Origin: an uncultured Bacteroidales bacterium
GTDB lineage: Bacteria; Bacteroidota; Bacteroidia; Bacteroidales; Bacteroidaceae
Direction: 5' to 3'
Assembly (NCBI GenBank): GCA_937916465.1
Contig: CALFTK010000063.1
Span: 1-34,929 of the forward strand
DNA length: 34,929 nt
A model generated the notes under the pieces. It ran no database searches and was not told the DNA's origin. It saw only the letters and a program-made list of their open reading frames with translations. The translations under genes and the position numbers were made by a program. Shown here piece by piece: positions 8,252 to 16,302 of this stretch (its first letter is position 1; the number at the start of each line of letters is the position of its first letter).

Positions 8252-9832
8252 ATGTTTCTAAAAGTATCTATTCTGATAGTATTCTTTGCCATAATGATTT
8301 GCGTTGGCATTTACTGCAGAAAAAGTGCAACTAACGTTCAAGGTTTTGTTTTGGGTGACAGAAATGTAGGTTCATGGCTTACAGCATTCGCCTTTGGTAC
8401 ATCATATTTTTCGGCGGTAATCTTTGTTGGTTACGCAGGACAGTTCGGTTGGAAATATGGATTGGCATCAACCTGGATAGGAATAGGAAATGCCCTGATT
8501 GGTTCGCTTATGGCCTGGAGAATACTGGGCAGACGTACCCGTCTTATGACACAGTATCTGAAAAGTGCCACTATGCCCGATTTCTTTGGAGCCCGATTCA
8601 ATAGCAGTGCACTCAAAGTAGCTGCATCCATTATAGTATTTATATTCCTGGTACCATACACTGCGTCGCTATACAATGGACTGTCAAGACTGTTCGGAAT
8701 GTCTTTTGGAATAGACTACACATGGTGTGTTATAGGAATGGCAGTGCTGACAGGTATATACGTACTTGTAGGTGGCTACATGGCAACAGCCGTCAATGAC
8801 TTTATTCAGGGTATGATAATGCTGGTAGGTATAGTTGCGGTTATTCTCTCTGTGCTTAACGGTAACGGAGGTTTTACAGCTGCTGTAGAAGAGCTATCAC
8901 ATATAACCGCAGAAACAGCCCCTAATATGAATGGCGCATTTATCTCATTCTTAGGCCCACAACCACTATACCTGATAGGTGTGGTTCTACTTACATCGTT
9001 AGGAACTTGGGGATTACCGCAGATGGTTGGTAAATTCTATGCCATCCGCGATGAAGCTGCCATAAGAAAAGGTACTATTATTTCAACTGTATTTGCCATG
9101 ATAGTAGCAGGTGGTTGCTACTTCTTAGGTGGATTTGGTCGTCTTTATGGCGATGTTATTGAATATGGAGCTAATGGAAATCCGGTATATGACAGTATTA
9201 TTCCATCCATGTTACAAACATTGCCTGATTTGATGATAGGTATAGTAATTATTCTGGTGCTTTCAGCATCAATGTCAACACTATCTTCACTGGTTCTTAC
9301 ATCGGGTTCAACTCTTACACTCGACATAATTGTACCTGCAAGAAGTGTTAAAGGCAAACAGATGAACGAAAAATCGCAACTGCTCTGCATTCGTCTGCTT
9401 GTGGTCTTCTTTATAGCCGTTTCATCTGTATTGGCAATTATCCAGGCAAAGAGTTCTGTAACATTTATAGCACAATTAATGGGTATATCCTGGGGAGCAT
9501 TAGCAGGCGCATTTTTAGCACCATTCCTATATGGACTCTACTGGAAACGTACAACTAATGCTGCCGTATGGGTTAGTTTTATAGTAGGTGTGCTTATTAT
9601 GTGTGGCTGTATGTTCTGCACATTTACAGGTCAAGAGTTTATATCTCCATTCTTTACATCGCCTATCAATGCAGGTGTATTGGCTATGGTTGCAGGACTT
9701 ATTATAGTACCTGTAGTAAGTCTGTTTACACGTGTAAAAGATAAAGAAGAGGTAGAAAAGATGTTCAATTGCTATGAAAAGGAGGTCACTGTACGCGCTT
9801 TGACATCACTGATGGATGAAGAGAAAAAATAA
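8252..9832 (+). CDS. Sodium:solute symporter (SSS family), possible arylacetate importer
   Basis: A 526-residue polytopic inner-membrane protein with about 13 hydrophobic segments. It begins with the SSS pattern of a first helix, then GFVLGDRNVGSWLTAFAFG, then ATAVNDFIQGMIMLVG, which is the conserved family block near helix 5. Homologues are often named proline or solute symporters. It follows the ACT gene by 34 nt in the Tyr-attenuated unit. The SSS family includes the bacterial phenylacetate permease PaaL and the acetate permease ActP, so import of an aromatic acid is a reasonable inference, not a demonstrated one. A proline or sugar substrate remains possible. Confidence 0.85.
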   Translation: MFLKVSILIVFFAIMICVGIYCRKSATNVQGFVLGDRNVGSWLTAFAFGTSYFSAVIFVGYAGQFGWKYGLASTWIGIGNALIGSLMAWRILGRRTRLMTQYLKSATMPDFFGARFNSSALKVAASIIVFIFLVPYTASLYNGLSRLFGMSFGIDYTWCVIGMAVLTGIYVLVGGYMATAVNDFIQGMIMLVGIVAVILSVLNGNGGFTAAVEELSHITAETAPNMNGAFISFLGPQPLYLIGVVLLTSLGTWGLPQMVGKFYAIRDEAAIRKGTIISTVFAMIVAGGCYFLGGFGRLYGDVIEYGANGNPVYDSIIPSMLQTLPDLMIGIVIILVLSASMSTLSSLVLTSGSTLTLDIIVPARSVKGKQMNEKSQLLCIRLLVVFFIAVSSVLAIIQAKSSVTFIAQLMGISWGALAGAFLAPFLYGLYWKRTTNAAVWVSFIVGVLIMCGCMFCTFTGQEFISPFFTSPINAGVLAMVAGLIIVPVVSLFTRVKDKEEVEKMFNCYEKEVTVRALTSLMDEEKK

Positions 9833-9837
9833 AGTTG

Positions 9838-9845
9838 TAATTTTG
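9838..9845 (+). promoter_or_regulatory. Candidate -7 element (TAATTTTG) for cysS
   Basis: An exact TAnnTTTG match lies 20 nt before the cysS start and just after the symporter stop. No TTTG sits at the -33 distance. If used, cysS would be transcribed independently of the attenuated operon. Confidence 0.45.
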
Positions 9846-9865
9846 CAGCTCAAAACAGTATTTTT

Positions 9866-11341
9866 ATGAAACAGAATTTAATGATATACAATACTCTTTC
9901 GCGTAAGAAAGAGGAATTCAAACCACTTCACGAAGGACGCGTAGGAATGTATGTGTGCGGACCTACCGTATATGGTGATCCACATCTTGGACATGCCCGC
10001 CCTGCAATTACATTCGACATTCTTTTCAGGTATCTGCAACATTTGGGATACAAAGTAAGATATGTCAGAAACATTACCGATGTTGGTCATTTGGAACACG
10101 ATGCTGACGAAGGCGAAGATAAGATAGCAAAAAAAGCACGATTGGAGCAGTTGGAGCCAATGGAAGTAGTTCAGTACTACACACTGCGCTACCACAAAGC
10201 CATGGACGCTCTGAATGTTTTGCCACCAAGCATTGAACCACACGCATCCGGACATATTATTGAACAGATAGAACTGGTTAAACAGATTCTGGATAATGGT
10301 TATGCATACGAAAGCCGGGGAAGCATCTATTTTGATGTGGCCAAATACAATAAAGACCACCACTATGGCAAATTGTCGGGACGCAATCTGGATGATGTGC
10401 TTAATACCACCCGCGAACTTGACGGACAGGACGAAAAGCATGCCCCTGCCGATTTCGCACTTTGGAAAAAAGCACAGCCTGAACATATTATGCGCTGGCC
10501 ATCACCCTGGAGCGACGGTTTCCCGGGTTGGCACTGTGAATGTACTGCAATGGGACGCAAATATTTAGGTGACCATTTTGATATCCACGGAGGTGGAATG
10601 GACCTGATATTTCCACACCACGAATGTGAGATTGCACAGTCAGTTGCAAGCCAGGGCGACGATATGGTAACATATTGGATGCATAACAATATGATAACCA
10701 TCAACGGCACAAAGATGGGCAAATCGCTTGGTAATTTCATAACCTTGAATGAATTCTTTACAGGCAGTCACAAATTATTGGAACAGCCTTACAGCGGAAT
10801 GACTATCCGTTTCTTCATCTTAATGGCTCACTACCGTGGTACTGTAGATTTCAGCAACAATGCTCTGCAAGATGCCGAAAAGGCTATGAACAGACTCATG
10901 GAGGCATACAAAGCTATAGAACGTATCAAAGCTGCTGAATCATCATCGGTTAGCGTACAGGATTTCAAAACAAAATGTTATGCAGCCATGAATGATGATC
11001 TGAATACTCCTATTCTGATAAGCCACCTGTTTGATGCAGCCAAAGTTATAAATCAGGCTGTAGATGGAAAGGCAGCACTAACCGAAGCCGATATTACCGA
11101 ACTGAAACTGCTGTTTGACACATTCCTGTTCGATATAATGGGCATGAAAATGGAGAGTGGCAACAATAGTGGCAGAGAAGAGGCATATAGTAAAGTGGTA
11201 GATATGTTGCTTGAACAGCGTTCAATAGCAAAAGCCAATAAAGATTGGGCAACTAGCGATAAGATACGTAACGAACTTACAGCACTTGGTTTCGAAATTA
11301 AAGATACCAAAGATGGTGCTACCTGGAGATTAAACAAATAG
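9866..11341 (+). CDS. cysS: Cysteinyl-tRNA synthetase
   Basis: A class I aminoacyl-tRNA synthetase that charges tRNA-Cys. Visible hallmarks are zinc ligand Cys31 in YVCGPTVYGDPHLGHAR with the HIGH-type HLGH at 40-43, WHCECTAM with a further zinc Cys, FPHHECEIAQS with zinc His/Glu residues, and the KMSKS-type loop KMGKS at 283-287. The DALR-type anticodon region and C-terminal tail (about 350-491) are intact, so length is normal. The glutaminyl cyclase gene starts 2 nt after its stop, so the two are cotranscribed. Confidence 0.97.
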   Translation: MKQNLMIYNTLSRKKEEFKPLHEGRVGMYVCGPTVYGDPHLGHARPAITFDILFRYLQHLGYKVRYVRNITDVGHLEHDADEGEDKIAKKARLEQLEPMEVVQYYTLRYHKAMDALNVLPPSIEPHASGHIIEQIELVKQILDNGYAYESRGSIYFDVAKYNKDHHYGKLSGRNLDDVLNTTRELDGQDEKHAPADFALWKKAQPEHIMRWPSPWSDGFPGWHCECTAMGRKYLGDHFDIHGGGMDLIFPHHECEIAQSVASQGDDMVTYWMHNNMITINGTKMGKSLGNFITLNEFFTGSHKLLEQPYSGMTIRFFILMAHYRGTVDFSNNALQDAEKAMNRLMEAYKAIERIKAAESSSVSVQDFKTKCYAAMNDDLNTPILISHLFDAAKVINQAVDGKAALTEADITELKLLFDTFLFDIMGMKMESGNNSGREEAYSKVVDMLLEQRSIAKANKDWATSDKIRNELTALGFEIKDTKDGATWRLNK

Positions 11342-11343
11342 TA

Positions 11344-12342
11344 ATGAAGAAGAACCTTATTGTAGTTTTTGCATCGTTGCTTCTGTTTGTTTCATGCGGA
11401 GGCGGTAGGGCTACTGTACCTGTTACAAAGACAGTTATTCCAACTGCACAAACAGATATACCCACATTCAATGCAGACAGCGCATACAGCTACGTTAAGG
11501 CACAAACCGATTTCGGCCCACGAGTTCCTAACACAAAAGCCCACAAAGAGTGCGCACATTGGTTGGAACAAAAACTAAAAAGTTTTGGGGCAGAAACCAC
11601 AGTTCAGAACATACAGGTAACCACCTTTGACGGAACTTTAATTAACGGTTACAACATAGTGGGACAGATAAATCCTGAAAGCAACAAAAGAATTATTCTA
11701 TGCGCGCATTGGGATAGCCGTCCTTGGGCTGATAATGACCCAAACCCTGCCAACCATAAAAAACCTGTTGATGGAGCAAACGATGGAGCAAGCGGTGTGG
11801 GTGTAATACTTGAAATAGCCCGCCAGTTACAAATAAAAGCACCTGCTATAGGAATAGACTTTATATTTTTTGATGCAGAAGATTGGGGACCGGGCGATAG
11901 CTATAAAGGAAGAAGTCTGCCCGAACATTGGGGATTGGGTTCACAATATTGGTCACGTCGTCCACATAAAGATGGATATATGGCAAGATATGCCGTACTG
12001 TTGGATATGGTTGGCGGCAAAGGAGCTCGTTTCTATAGAGAGGGTATATCAAATCACTATGCCAAAAACATTGTTGACAAGTATTGGGAGGCAGCCGGTT
12101 TGACAGGGAACAGAGCCATGTTTCCACTGGAAGATGGCGGATTTGTAACAGATGACCACTACTTTATAAATTCAATAGCCCACATTCCCGCCATAGACAT
12201 AGTACCCTATCTGCCGGAGTGCAAAGAGAGTTCTTTTGGTCCCACCTGGCACACAATAAACGACAACATAGACAATATAGATAAGGCTACACTGCAAGCC
12301 GTTGGCGAAACAGTGCTTTATGTAATCTACAACGAAAAATAA
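11344..12342 (+). CDS. Glutaminyl-peptide cyclotransferase-like M28 lipoprotein
   Basis: A 332-residue lipoprotein (signal with lipobox LFVSC, Cys18) of the M28 metallopeptidase fold. The core shows AHWDSRP (121-127), DGANDGASGVG (143-153), FFDAED (175-180) and TWHTINDN (301-308). Asp147, Glu179 and His303 correspond to the single-zinc ligand set of glutaminyl cyclases. Length and organisation resemble type II glutaminyl cyclases described in oral Bacteroidota such as Porphyromonas gingivalis. Such enzymes form pyroglutamate on N-terminal Gln of proteins exposed after signal peptide cleavage, in the periplasm. An aminopeptidase role is the alternative. The stop overlaps the sufE start by one base (TAATG), indicating translational coupling. 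Confidence 0.87.
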   Translation: MKKNLIVVFASLLLFVSCGGGRATVPVTKTVIPTAQTDIPTFNADSAYSYVKAQTDFGPRVPNTKAHKECAHWLEQKLKSFGAETTVQNIQVTTFDGTLINGYNIVGQINPESNKRIILCAHWDSRPWADNDPNPANHKKPVDGANDGASGVGVILEIARQLQIKAPAIGIDFIFFDAEDWGPGDSYKGRSLPEHWGLGSQYWSRRPHKDGYMARYAVLLDMVGGKGARFYREGISNHYAKNIVDKYWEAAGLTGNRAMFPLEDGGFVTDDHYFINSIAHIPAIDIVPYLPECKESSFGPTWHTINDNIDNIDKATLQAVGETVLYVIYNEK

Positions 12343-12761
12343 TGGCAACAATAGACGAAATACAGGAAGAGATAATTGAAGAGTTCAGTGCATTCGACGA
12401 CTGGATGGACAAATATCAGATGATTATAGATTTAGGCAACGAACTGCCTGAACTTGATTCGCGTTATAAAACCGATGACAATCTGATAGAGGGTTGCCAA
12501 AGCAGAGTATGGCTACAGGCAGAATATACCGATGGAATGGTGATTTTTAATGCCGACAGTGATGCCATAATAACCAAAGGACTGGTTAGTCTGCTTATAA
12601 AGGTGATGTCGGGGCACACTCCACAGGAAATCCTCGATTCCGACCTGCATTTCATAAATGAGATAGGACTTACAGAACATCTGTCACCTACCCGCAGCAA
12701 CGGATTGCTTGCTATGGTAAAGCAGATGCGTATCTACGCTTTGGCTTGGGCAAGCAAATAG
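12342..12761 (+). CDS. sufE: SufE-like cysteine desulfuration protein
   Basis: A 139-residue SufE-family protein that accepts persulfide sulfur from a cysteine desulfurase for Fe-S cluster assembly. The sulfur-accepting Cys52 lies in the diagnostic EGCQSRVWL segment. The following strands and C-terminal helix (LSPTRSNGLLAMVKQMRIYA) are conserved in the family. It is the last gene of the cysS-cyclase-sufE unit. Its last 28 nt overlap the 3' end of the convergent U32 gene. The suf partners are not in this window. Confidence 0.93.
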   Translation: MATIDEIQEEIIEEFSAFDDWMDKYQMIIDLGNELPELDSRYKTDDNLIEGCQSRVWLQAEYTDGMVIFNADSDAIITKGLVSLLIKVMSGHTPQEILDSDLHFINEIGLTEHLSPTRSNGLLAMVKQMRIYALAWASK

Positions 12762-13978
12762 AGTTTGTCACCACGACGCACTCTTTCCGGCGTTTTGAAC
12801 GATACTTTTACACCCTTTGGTACATCTGTCACGCTTTTTAAATCTACACGCGGATCGTCCAGTTCAAAGGTTAGTGCACCTGTTGTATTACCTGTTATAA
12901 GAAGTTTATTACCTTGTGAAATTGCTGCAGCTTCTATTAGGAATTCGCCTACACCTATCTTTGAAAAATAATCGGTACACTTGCCTACATAAACCTTAAC
13001 TTCGGTGGCTTGTGAACCATATTTTTCGTTCCATTCACCTAATCGCTGTCCCAAATAGTAACCATCCCAGAATCCACGATTAAATACAGTAGCCAATCGG
13101 GCATCCCAATTATCCTTCTTTTCATCGGTAAAAGTGCCCTTCAGACAGGAATCTATAGCTTCGGAATAGCATTCTGCAACTGTCTTTACATATTCCGGTC
13201 CGCGTGCCCTACCCTCTATTTTGAAGACACGTACACCCGCCTCTATCATCTTGTCCATAAAACGTATGGTCTTAAGATCTTTAGGCGACATTATGTATTG
13301 ATTTTCCACAGCCAGTTCTATATCGCTCTCTTTATCGTGAACTATATAACCGCGTCTGCACACCTGCATGCAGGCACCACGATTTGCCGAAGTCCCAAGT
13401 TCATTCAGACTGAGATAACATTTTCCACTTATAGCCATACAGAGCGCACCATGACAGAACATCTCTATACGAATTCTGTTTCCTTTAGGTCCGCATATAT
13501 TCTCTTCTTCTATATGACGATAGATTTCTGCCACCTGGCTCAGATTGAGTTCGCGTGCCAGCACAACTACATCGGCAAACTGAGCATAGAAACGCAGAGC
13601 CTCAATATTGCTGATATTCAACTGCGTAGAGAGATGAACCTCCATACCCACTTTGTTGCAATAGGACATAACAGCTATATCGCAGGCTATAACAGCCGAT
13701 ATCTTTGCCTCTAAGGCGGCATCTACTATTTCGTGTATCAGTTCAATATCTTCTCCATACATCACAGTGTTTAGAGTAAGATAACTCTTTACTCCATGTT
13801 CAGTACATTCTGTAGCTATCTGTCTTAAATCGTCCAGACCGAACTTACTTGCTGAACGAGCACGCATATTCAGTTTATCTACTCCAAAGTATATAGAACC
13901 TGCACCCGCCTGAAATGCAGCTGCCAACGATTCCCAGGAACCCACCGGGGCCATTATCTCAAAATCTTCTCTTTTCAT
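12734..13978 (-). CDS. Peptidase U32-family protein (TrhP/UbiU-like)
   Basis: A 414-residue U32 protein. The N-terminus (ELMAPVGS-like, here EIMAPVGSWESLAAAFQAGAGSIYFG) and the signature EMFCHGALCMAISGKC at 172-187 are clear. Cys180, Cys187 and Cys203, plus a later Cys in the VAECYSEA segment, match the four-cysteine [4Fe-4S] pattern of UbiU and related proteins. Although named collagenase-like peptidases, characterised members such as TrhP act in oxygen-independent hydroxylation of tRNA, and this is the more likely class of role. The exact substrate is not evident. The gene is convergent with sufE and divergent from iorA. A TAATTTTG -7 box ends 8 nt before its ATG. Confidence 0.9.
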   Translation of the reverse strand: MKREDFEIMAPVGSWESLAAAFQAGAGSIYFGVDKLNMRARSASKFGLDDLRQIATECTEHGVKSYLTLNTVMYGEDIELIHEIVDAALEAKISAVIACDIAVMSYCNKVGMEVHLSTQLNISNIEALRFYAQFADVVVLARELNLSQVAEIYRHIEEENICGPKGNRIRIEMFCHGALCMAISGKCYLSLNELGTSANRGACMQVCRRGYIVHDKESDIELAVENQYIMSPKDLKTIRFMDKMIEAGVRVFKIEGRARGPEYVKTVAECYSEAIDSCLKGTFTDEKKDNWDARLATVFNRGFWDGYYLGQRLGEWNEKYGSQATEVKVYVGKCTDYFSKIGVGEFLIEAAAISQGNKLLITGNTTGALTFELDDPRVDLKSVTDVPKGVKVSFKTPERVRRGDKLYLLAQAKA

Positions 13979-13986
13979 ATCGGGAG

Positions 13987-13994
13987 CAAAATTA
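13987..13994 (-). promoter_or_regulatory. -7 element (TAATTTTG) almost abutting the U32 start codon
   Basis: On the minus strand TAATTTTG matches TAnnTTTG exactly and ends 8 nt before the ATG. Transcription would begin within a few nucleotides of the start codon. No TTTG at -33 was found. Confidence 0.5.
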
Positions 13995-14065
13995 GCATAA
14001 AAACAGGTATGTTTTCTGTATTAAAATGAATTTCTGCATAATAGATGCTATTTGTGCTGTTGTAA

Positions 14066-14097
14066 TTTGTCTTTTCAATTAAAAAAGGGGAAATTTG
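14066..14097 (+). promoter_or_regulatory. Promoter for iorA-iorB-aminotransferase
   Basis: TTTG (14066-14069), a 20-nt spacer and GAAATTTG (14090-14097) fit the Bacteroidota promoter with one mismatch in the -7 box. The predicted leader to the ATG at 14121 is under 20 nt, leaving no room for an attenuator. Confidence 0.6.
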
Positions 14098-14120
14098 CAC
14101 TCCAAGAATATAACTATATT

Positions 14121-15722
14121 ATGATGAAGAAACTTTTACTTGGCGATGAGGCCATTGCACAGGGAGCTATCGATGCCGGATTGAGCGGAGTGTATGCCTA
14201 TCCGGGAACTCCATCAACTGAAATTACAGAATATATCCAGGGGTATCAGAAAGCTACAGGAGCAGATATCCACTGCCGTTGGTGTACAAACGAAAAGACT
14301 GCTATGGAGACAGCTTTGGGTATGTCGTTTGCCGGCAAGCGTTCACTTGTTTGCATGAAACACGTAGGTATGAATGTTGCTGCCGACCCATTTGTAAACT
14401 CATCTATTTCCGGTGTTAACGGCGGACTTATAGTTTTGGTTGCTGACGATCCCTCTATGCATTCATCACAAGATGAACAGGATTCACGTTATTACGGCAA
14501 ATTTGCACTTATACCAATATTTGAACCATCTTCACAGCAAGAGGCATACGATATGATGGAGTATGCCTACAACCTGTCAGAGAGTTTGAAACTTCCTATT
14601 ATGATGCGTACAGTTACACGTCTGGCACATTCACGTGCAGTTGTGGAACTCAAACCGCAGAGAGAGCAAAATGCGCTGAATCCTGCAACCAATTCTAAAG
14701 ATTGGGTACTGCTTCCTGTAAACGCAAGACGCAGATACGCCTCACTTATTGAAAAGCAGGAAGAGATAATGGCCAATTCTGTAGAATCGCCATTCAACAA
14801 ATATACTTCAGAGGCTAAAGAGTATGAAATGGGTGCAATAGCTTGCGGTAATGCATACAACTATCTGCAAGAGTGTTTCCCACAGGGCATACCATTCCCT
14901 GTTCTTAAACTTTCACAGTACCCTATACCAACAGAGATAGTACGTACTATGGCACTTCAGTGCAAATCACTGATGGTAATTGAAGATGGACAGCCTTTTG
15001 TAGAGGAACAGATAAAAGGTCTGCTTCCAACTGACTGTAACATAGTAGGACGTCTTTCAGGTGCACTGCCACGTACCGGCGAACTTAACCCCGATATTAT
15101 AAAAGCAGCTTTCGGAATACCTGTATTACCTCACGCAGATGTAGCACAGAATGTTGTAGCCCGCCCACCTGCACTATGCCAGGGTTGCGGTCATCGTAGC
15201 GTATATGAAGCTATAAACCTGGTACTGAAAGAGTACGAAGGTTCAAAAGTATTTGGCGATATAGGTTGTTACACTTTAGGAGCATTACCTCCATATCAGG
15301 CATTGGATAGTACTATAGATATGGGCGCATCAATAACAATGGCAAAAGGTGCAGCCGATGCAGGCATATTCCCTGCAGTTGCCATTATAGGTGACAGCAC
15401 ATTTACACACTCCGGCATGACCGGACTTTTGGATGCAGTCAATGCCAATTCTCCTATTACAGTTATTATATCGGACAATCTTACCACCGGTATGACAGGT
15501 GGACAAGATTCTGCCGGAACAAATAAATTCGAAGCAATTTGTAAAGGTATAGGAGTAGATCCGGAACATCTGAAAGTGGTTGTTCCACTGCCACAGAATA
15601 TGGAAGAGATAACAAGAATTCTTCGCGAAGAGATTAACTATCGTGGATTATCAGTTATTATTCCCCGTAGAGAGTGTATCCAGACATTAACACGTAAAGC
15701 TAAAGCAAAGAACAAACAATGA
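14121..15722 (+). CDS. iorA: Indolepyruvate ferredoxin oxidoreductase, alpha subunit
   Basis: The TPP-dependent large subunit of an aryl-2-oxoacid:ferredoxin oxidoreductase. It interconverts arylpyruvate plus CoA with arylacetyl-CoA plus CO2, and runs in the carboxylating direction in anaerobes that build aromatic amino acids from arylacetates. The pyrimidine domain starts at GVYAYPGTPSTEITEY, LCQGCGHRSVYEA is the family CPGCPHR-type block, and GDIGCYTLG and GDSTFTHSGMTGLLDAVN form the TPP/Mg site. I chose the ATG at 14121 (533 residues), not the upstream in-frame ATG at 14052, because MMKKLLLGDEAIAQGA is the normal N-terminus and 14052 lies inside the promoter. The usual C-terminal 2[4Fe-4S] ferredoxin domain is absent. 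The stop overlaps iorB as ATGA. Confidence 0.94.
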   Translation: MMKKLLLGDEAIAQGAIDAGLSGVYAYPGTPSTEITEYIQGYQKATGADIHCRWCTNEKTAMETALGMSFAGKRSLVCMKHVGMNVAADPFVNSSISGVNGGLIVLVADDPSMHSSQDEQDSRYYGKFALIPIFEPSSQQEAYDMMEYAYNLSESLKLPIMMRTVTRLAHSRAVVELKPQREQNALNPATNSKDWVLLPVNARRRYASLIEKQEEIMANSVESPFNKYTSEAKEYEMGAIACGNAYNYLQECFPQGIPFPVLKLSQYPIPTEIVRTMALQCKSLMVIEDGQPFVEEQIKGLLPTDCNIVGRLSGALPRTGELNPDIIKAAFGIPVLPHADVAQNVVARPPALCQGCGHRSVYEAINLVLKEYEGSKVFGDIGCYTLGALPPYQALDSTIDMGASITMAKGAADAGIFPAVAIIGDSTFTHSGMTGLLDAVNANSPITVIISDNLTTGMTGGQDSAGTNKFEAICKGIGVDPEHLKVVVPLPQNMEEITRILREEINYRGLSVIIPRRECIQTLTRKAKAKNKQ

Positions 15723-16291
15723 AAACAGACATTATATTGGCAGGCGTAGGTGGACAAGGAATCCTCTCTATAGCCACAGTTATAGGACAGGCAGCTCTGG
15801 AAGAGGGTCTGTATATTAAGCAGGCAGAAGTTCATGGAATGAGCCAGCGCGGTGGCGACGTGCAGTCAAATCTGCGTATCTCTGACCAGCCTATAGCAAG
15901 CGATTTGATTTCGCTTGGTCAGGCAGATGTGATAATTGCCATGGAACCTATGGAGGCCCTGCGCTACAAACAGTATCTATCTACAGACGGTTGGATAATA
16001 ACATCGTCAAACCCATTTGTAAACATAGGCAACTATCCTGAACTGGAGAATATCATTGCAGAACTGAAAGCAATGCCTAACGTGGTACTTATAGATACAG
16101 ACACATTGGGTAAAGAGAACAAAATGCCAAAAGCTGTAAACATGATACTACTTGGTGCAGCATCAAGAGCACTGAACAATATCAGTTTTGAGAAACTGGC
16201 AGCAAGCATCAAATCCATATTCGGACGCAAAGGCGATGCAATTGTAGAGATGAACATCAAGGCATTGGAGATAGGTAAAAACTGCCAATAA
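15719..16291 (+). CDS. iorB: Indolepyruvate ferredoxin oxidoreductase, beta subunit
   Basis: The 190-residue gamma-type subunit of 2-oxoacid oxidoreductases. GVGGQG (9-14) begins the CoA-related domain, and EVHGMSQRGG (37-46) is the family signature. It pairs with IorA, whose stop it overlaps by 4 nt (ATGA), implying coupled translation and a stoichiometric complex. Length is typical. The aminotransferase follows 11 nt later. Confidence 0.94.
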   Translation: MKTDIILAGVGGQGILSIATVIGQAALEEGLYIKQAEVHGMSQRGGDVQSNLRISDQPIASDLISLGQADVIIAMEPMEALRYKQYLSTDGWIITSSNPFVNIGNYPELENIIAELKAMPNVVLIDTDTLGKENKMPKAVNMILLGAASRALNNISFEKLAASIKSIFGRKGDAIVEMNIKALEIGKNCQ

Positions 16292-16302
16292 ATTAAGGAA
16301 AA

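Noticed and set aside
9878..10486. 202-codon open frame antisense to cysS
   Set aside because: Lies fully within cysS, is Cys/Phe/Ile-rich with no domain, and has no promoter or spacing logic; a shadow of the conserved gene.
13298..13714. 138-codon plus-strand frame inside the U32 gene
   Set aside because: Opposite to the conserved U32 signature region; no recognisable domain or initiation signals.
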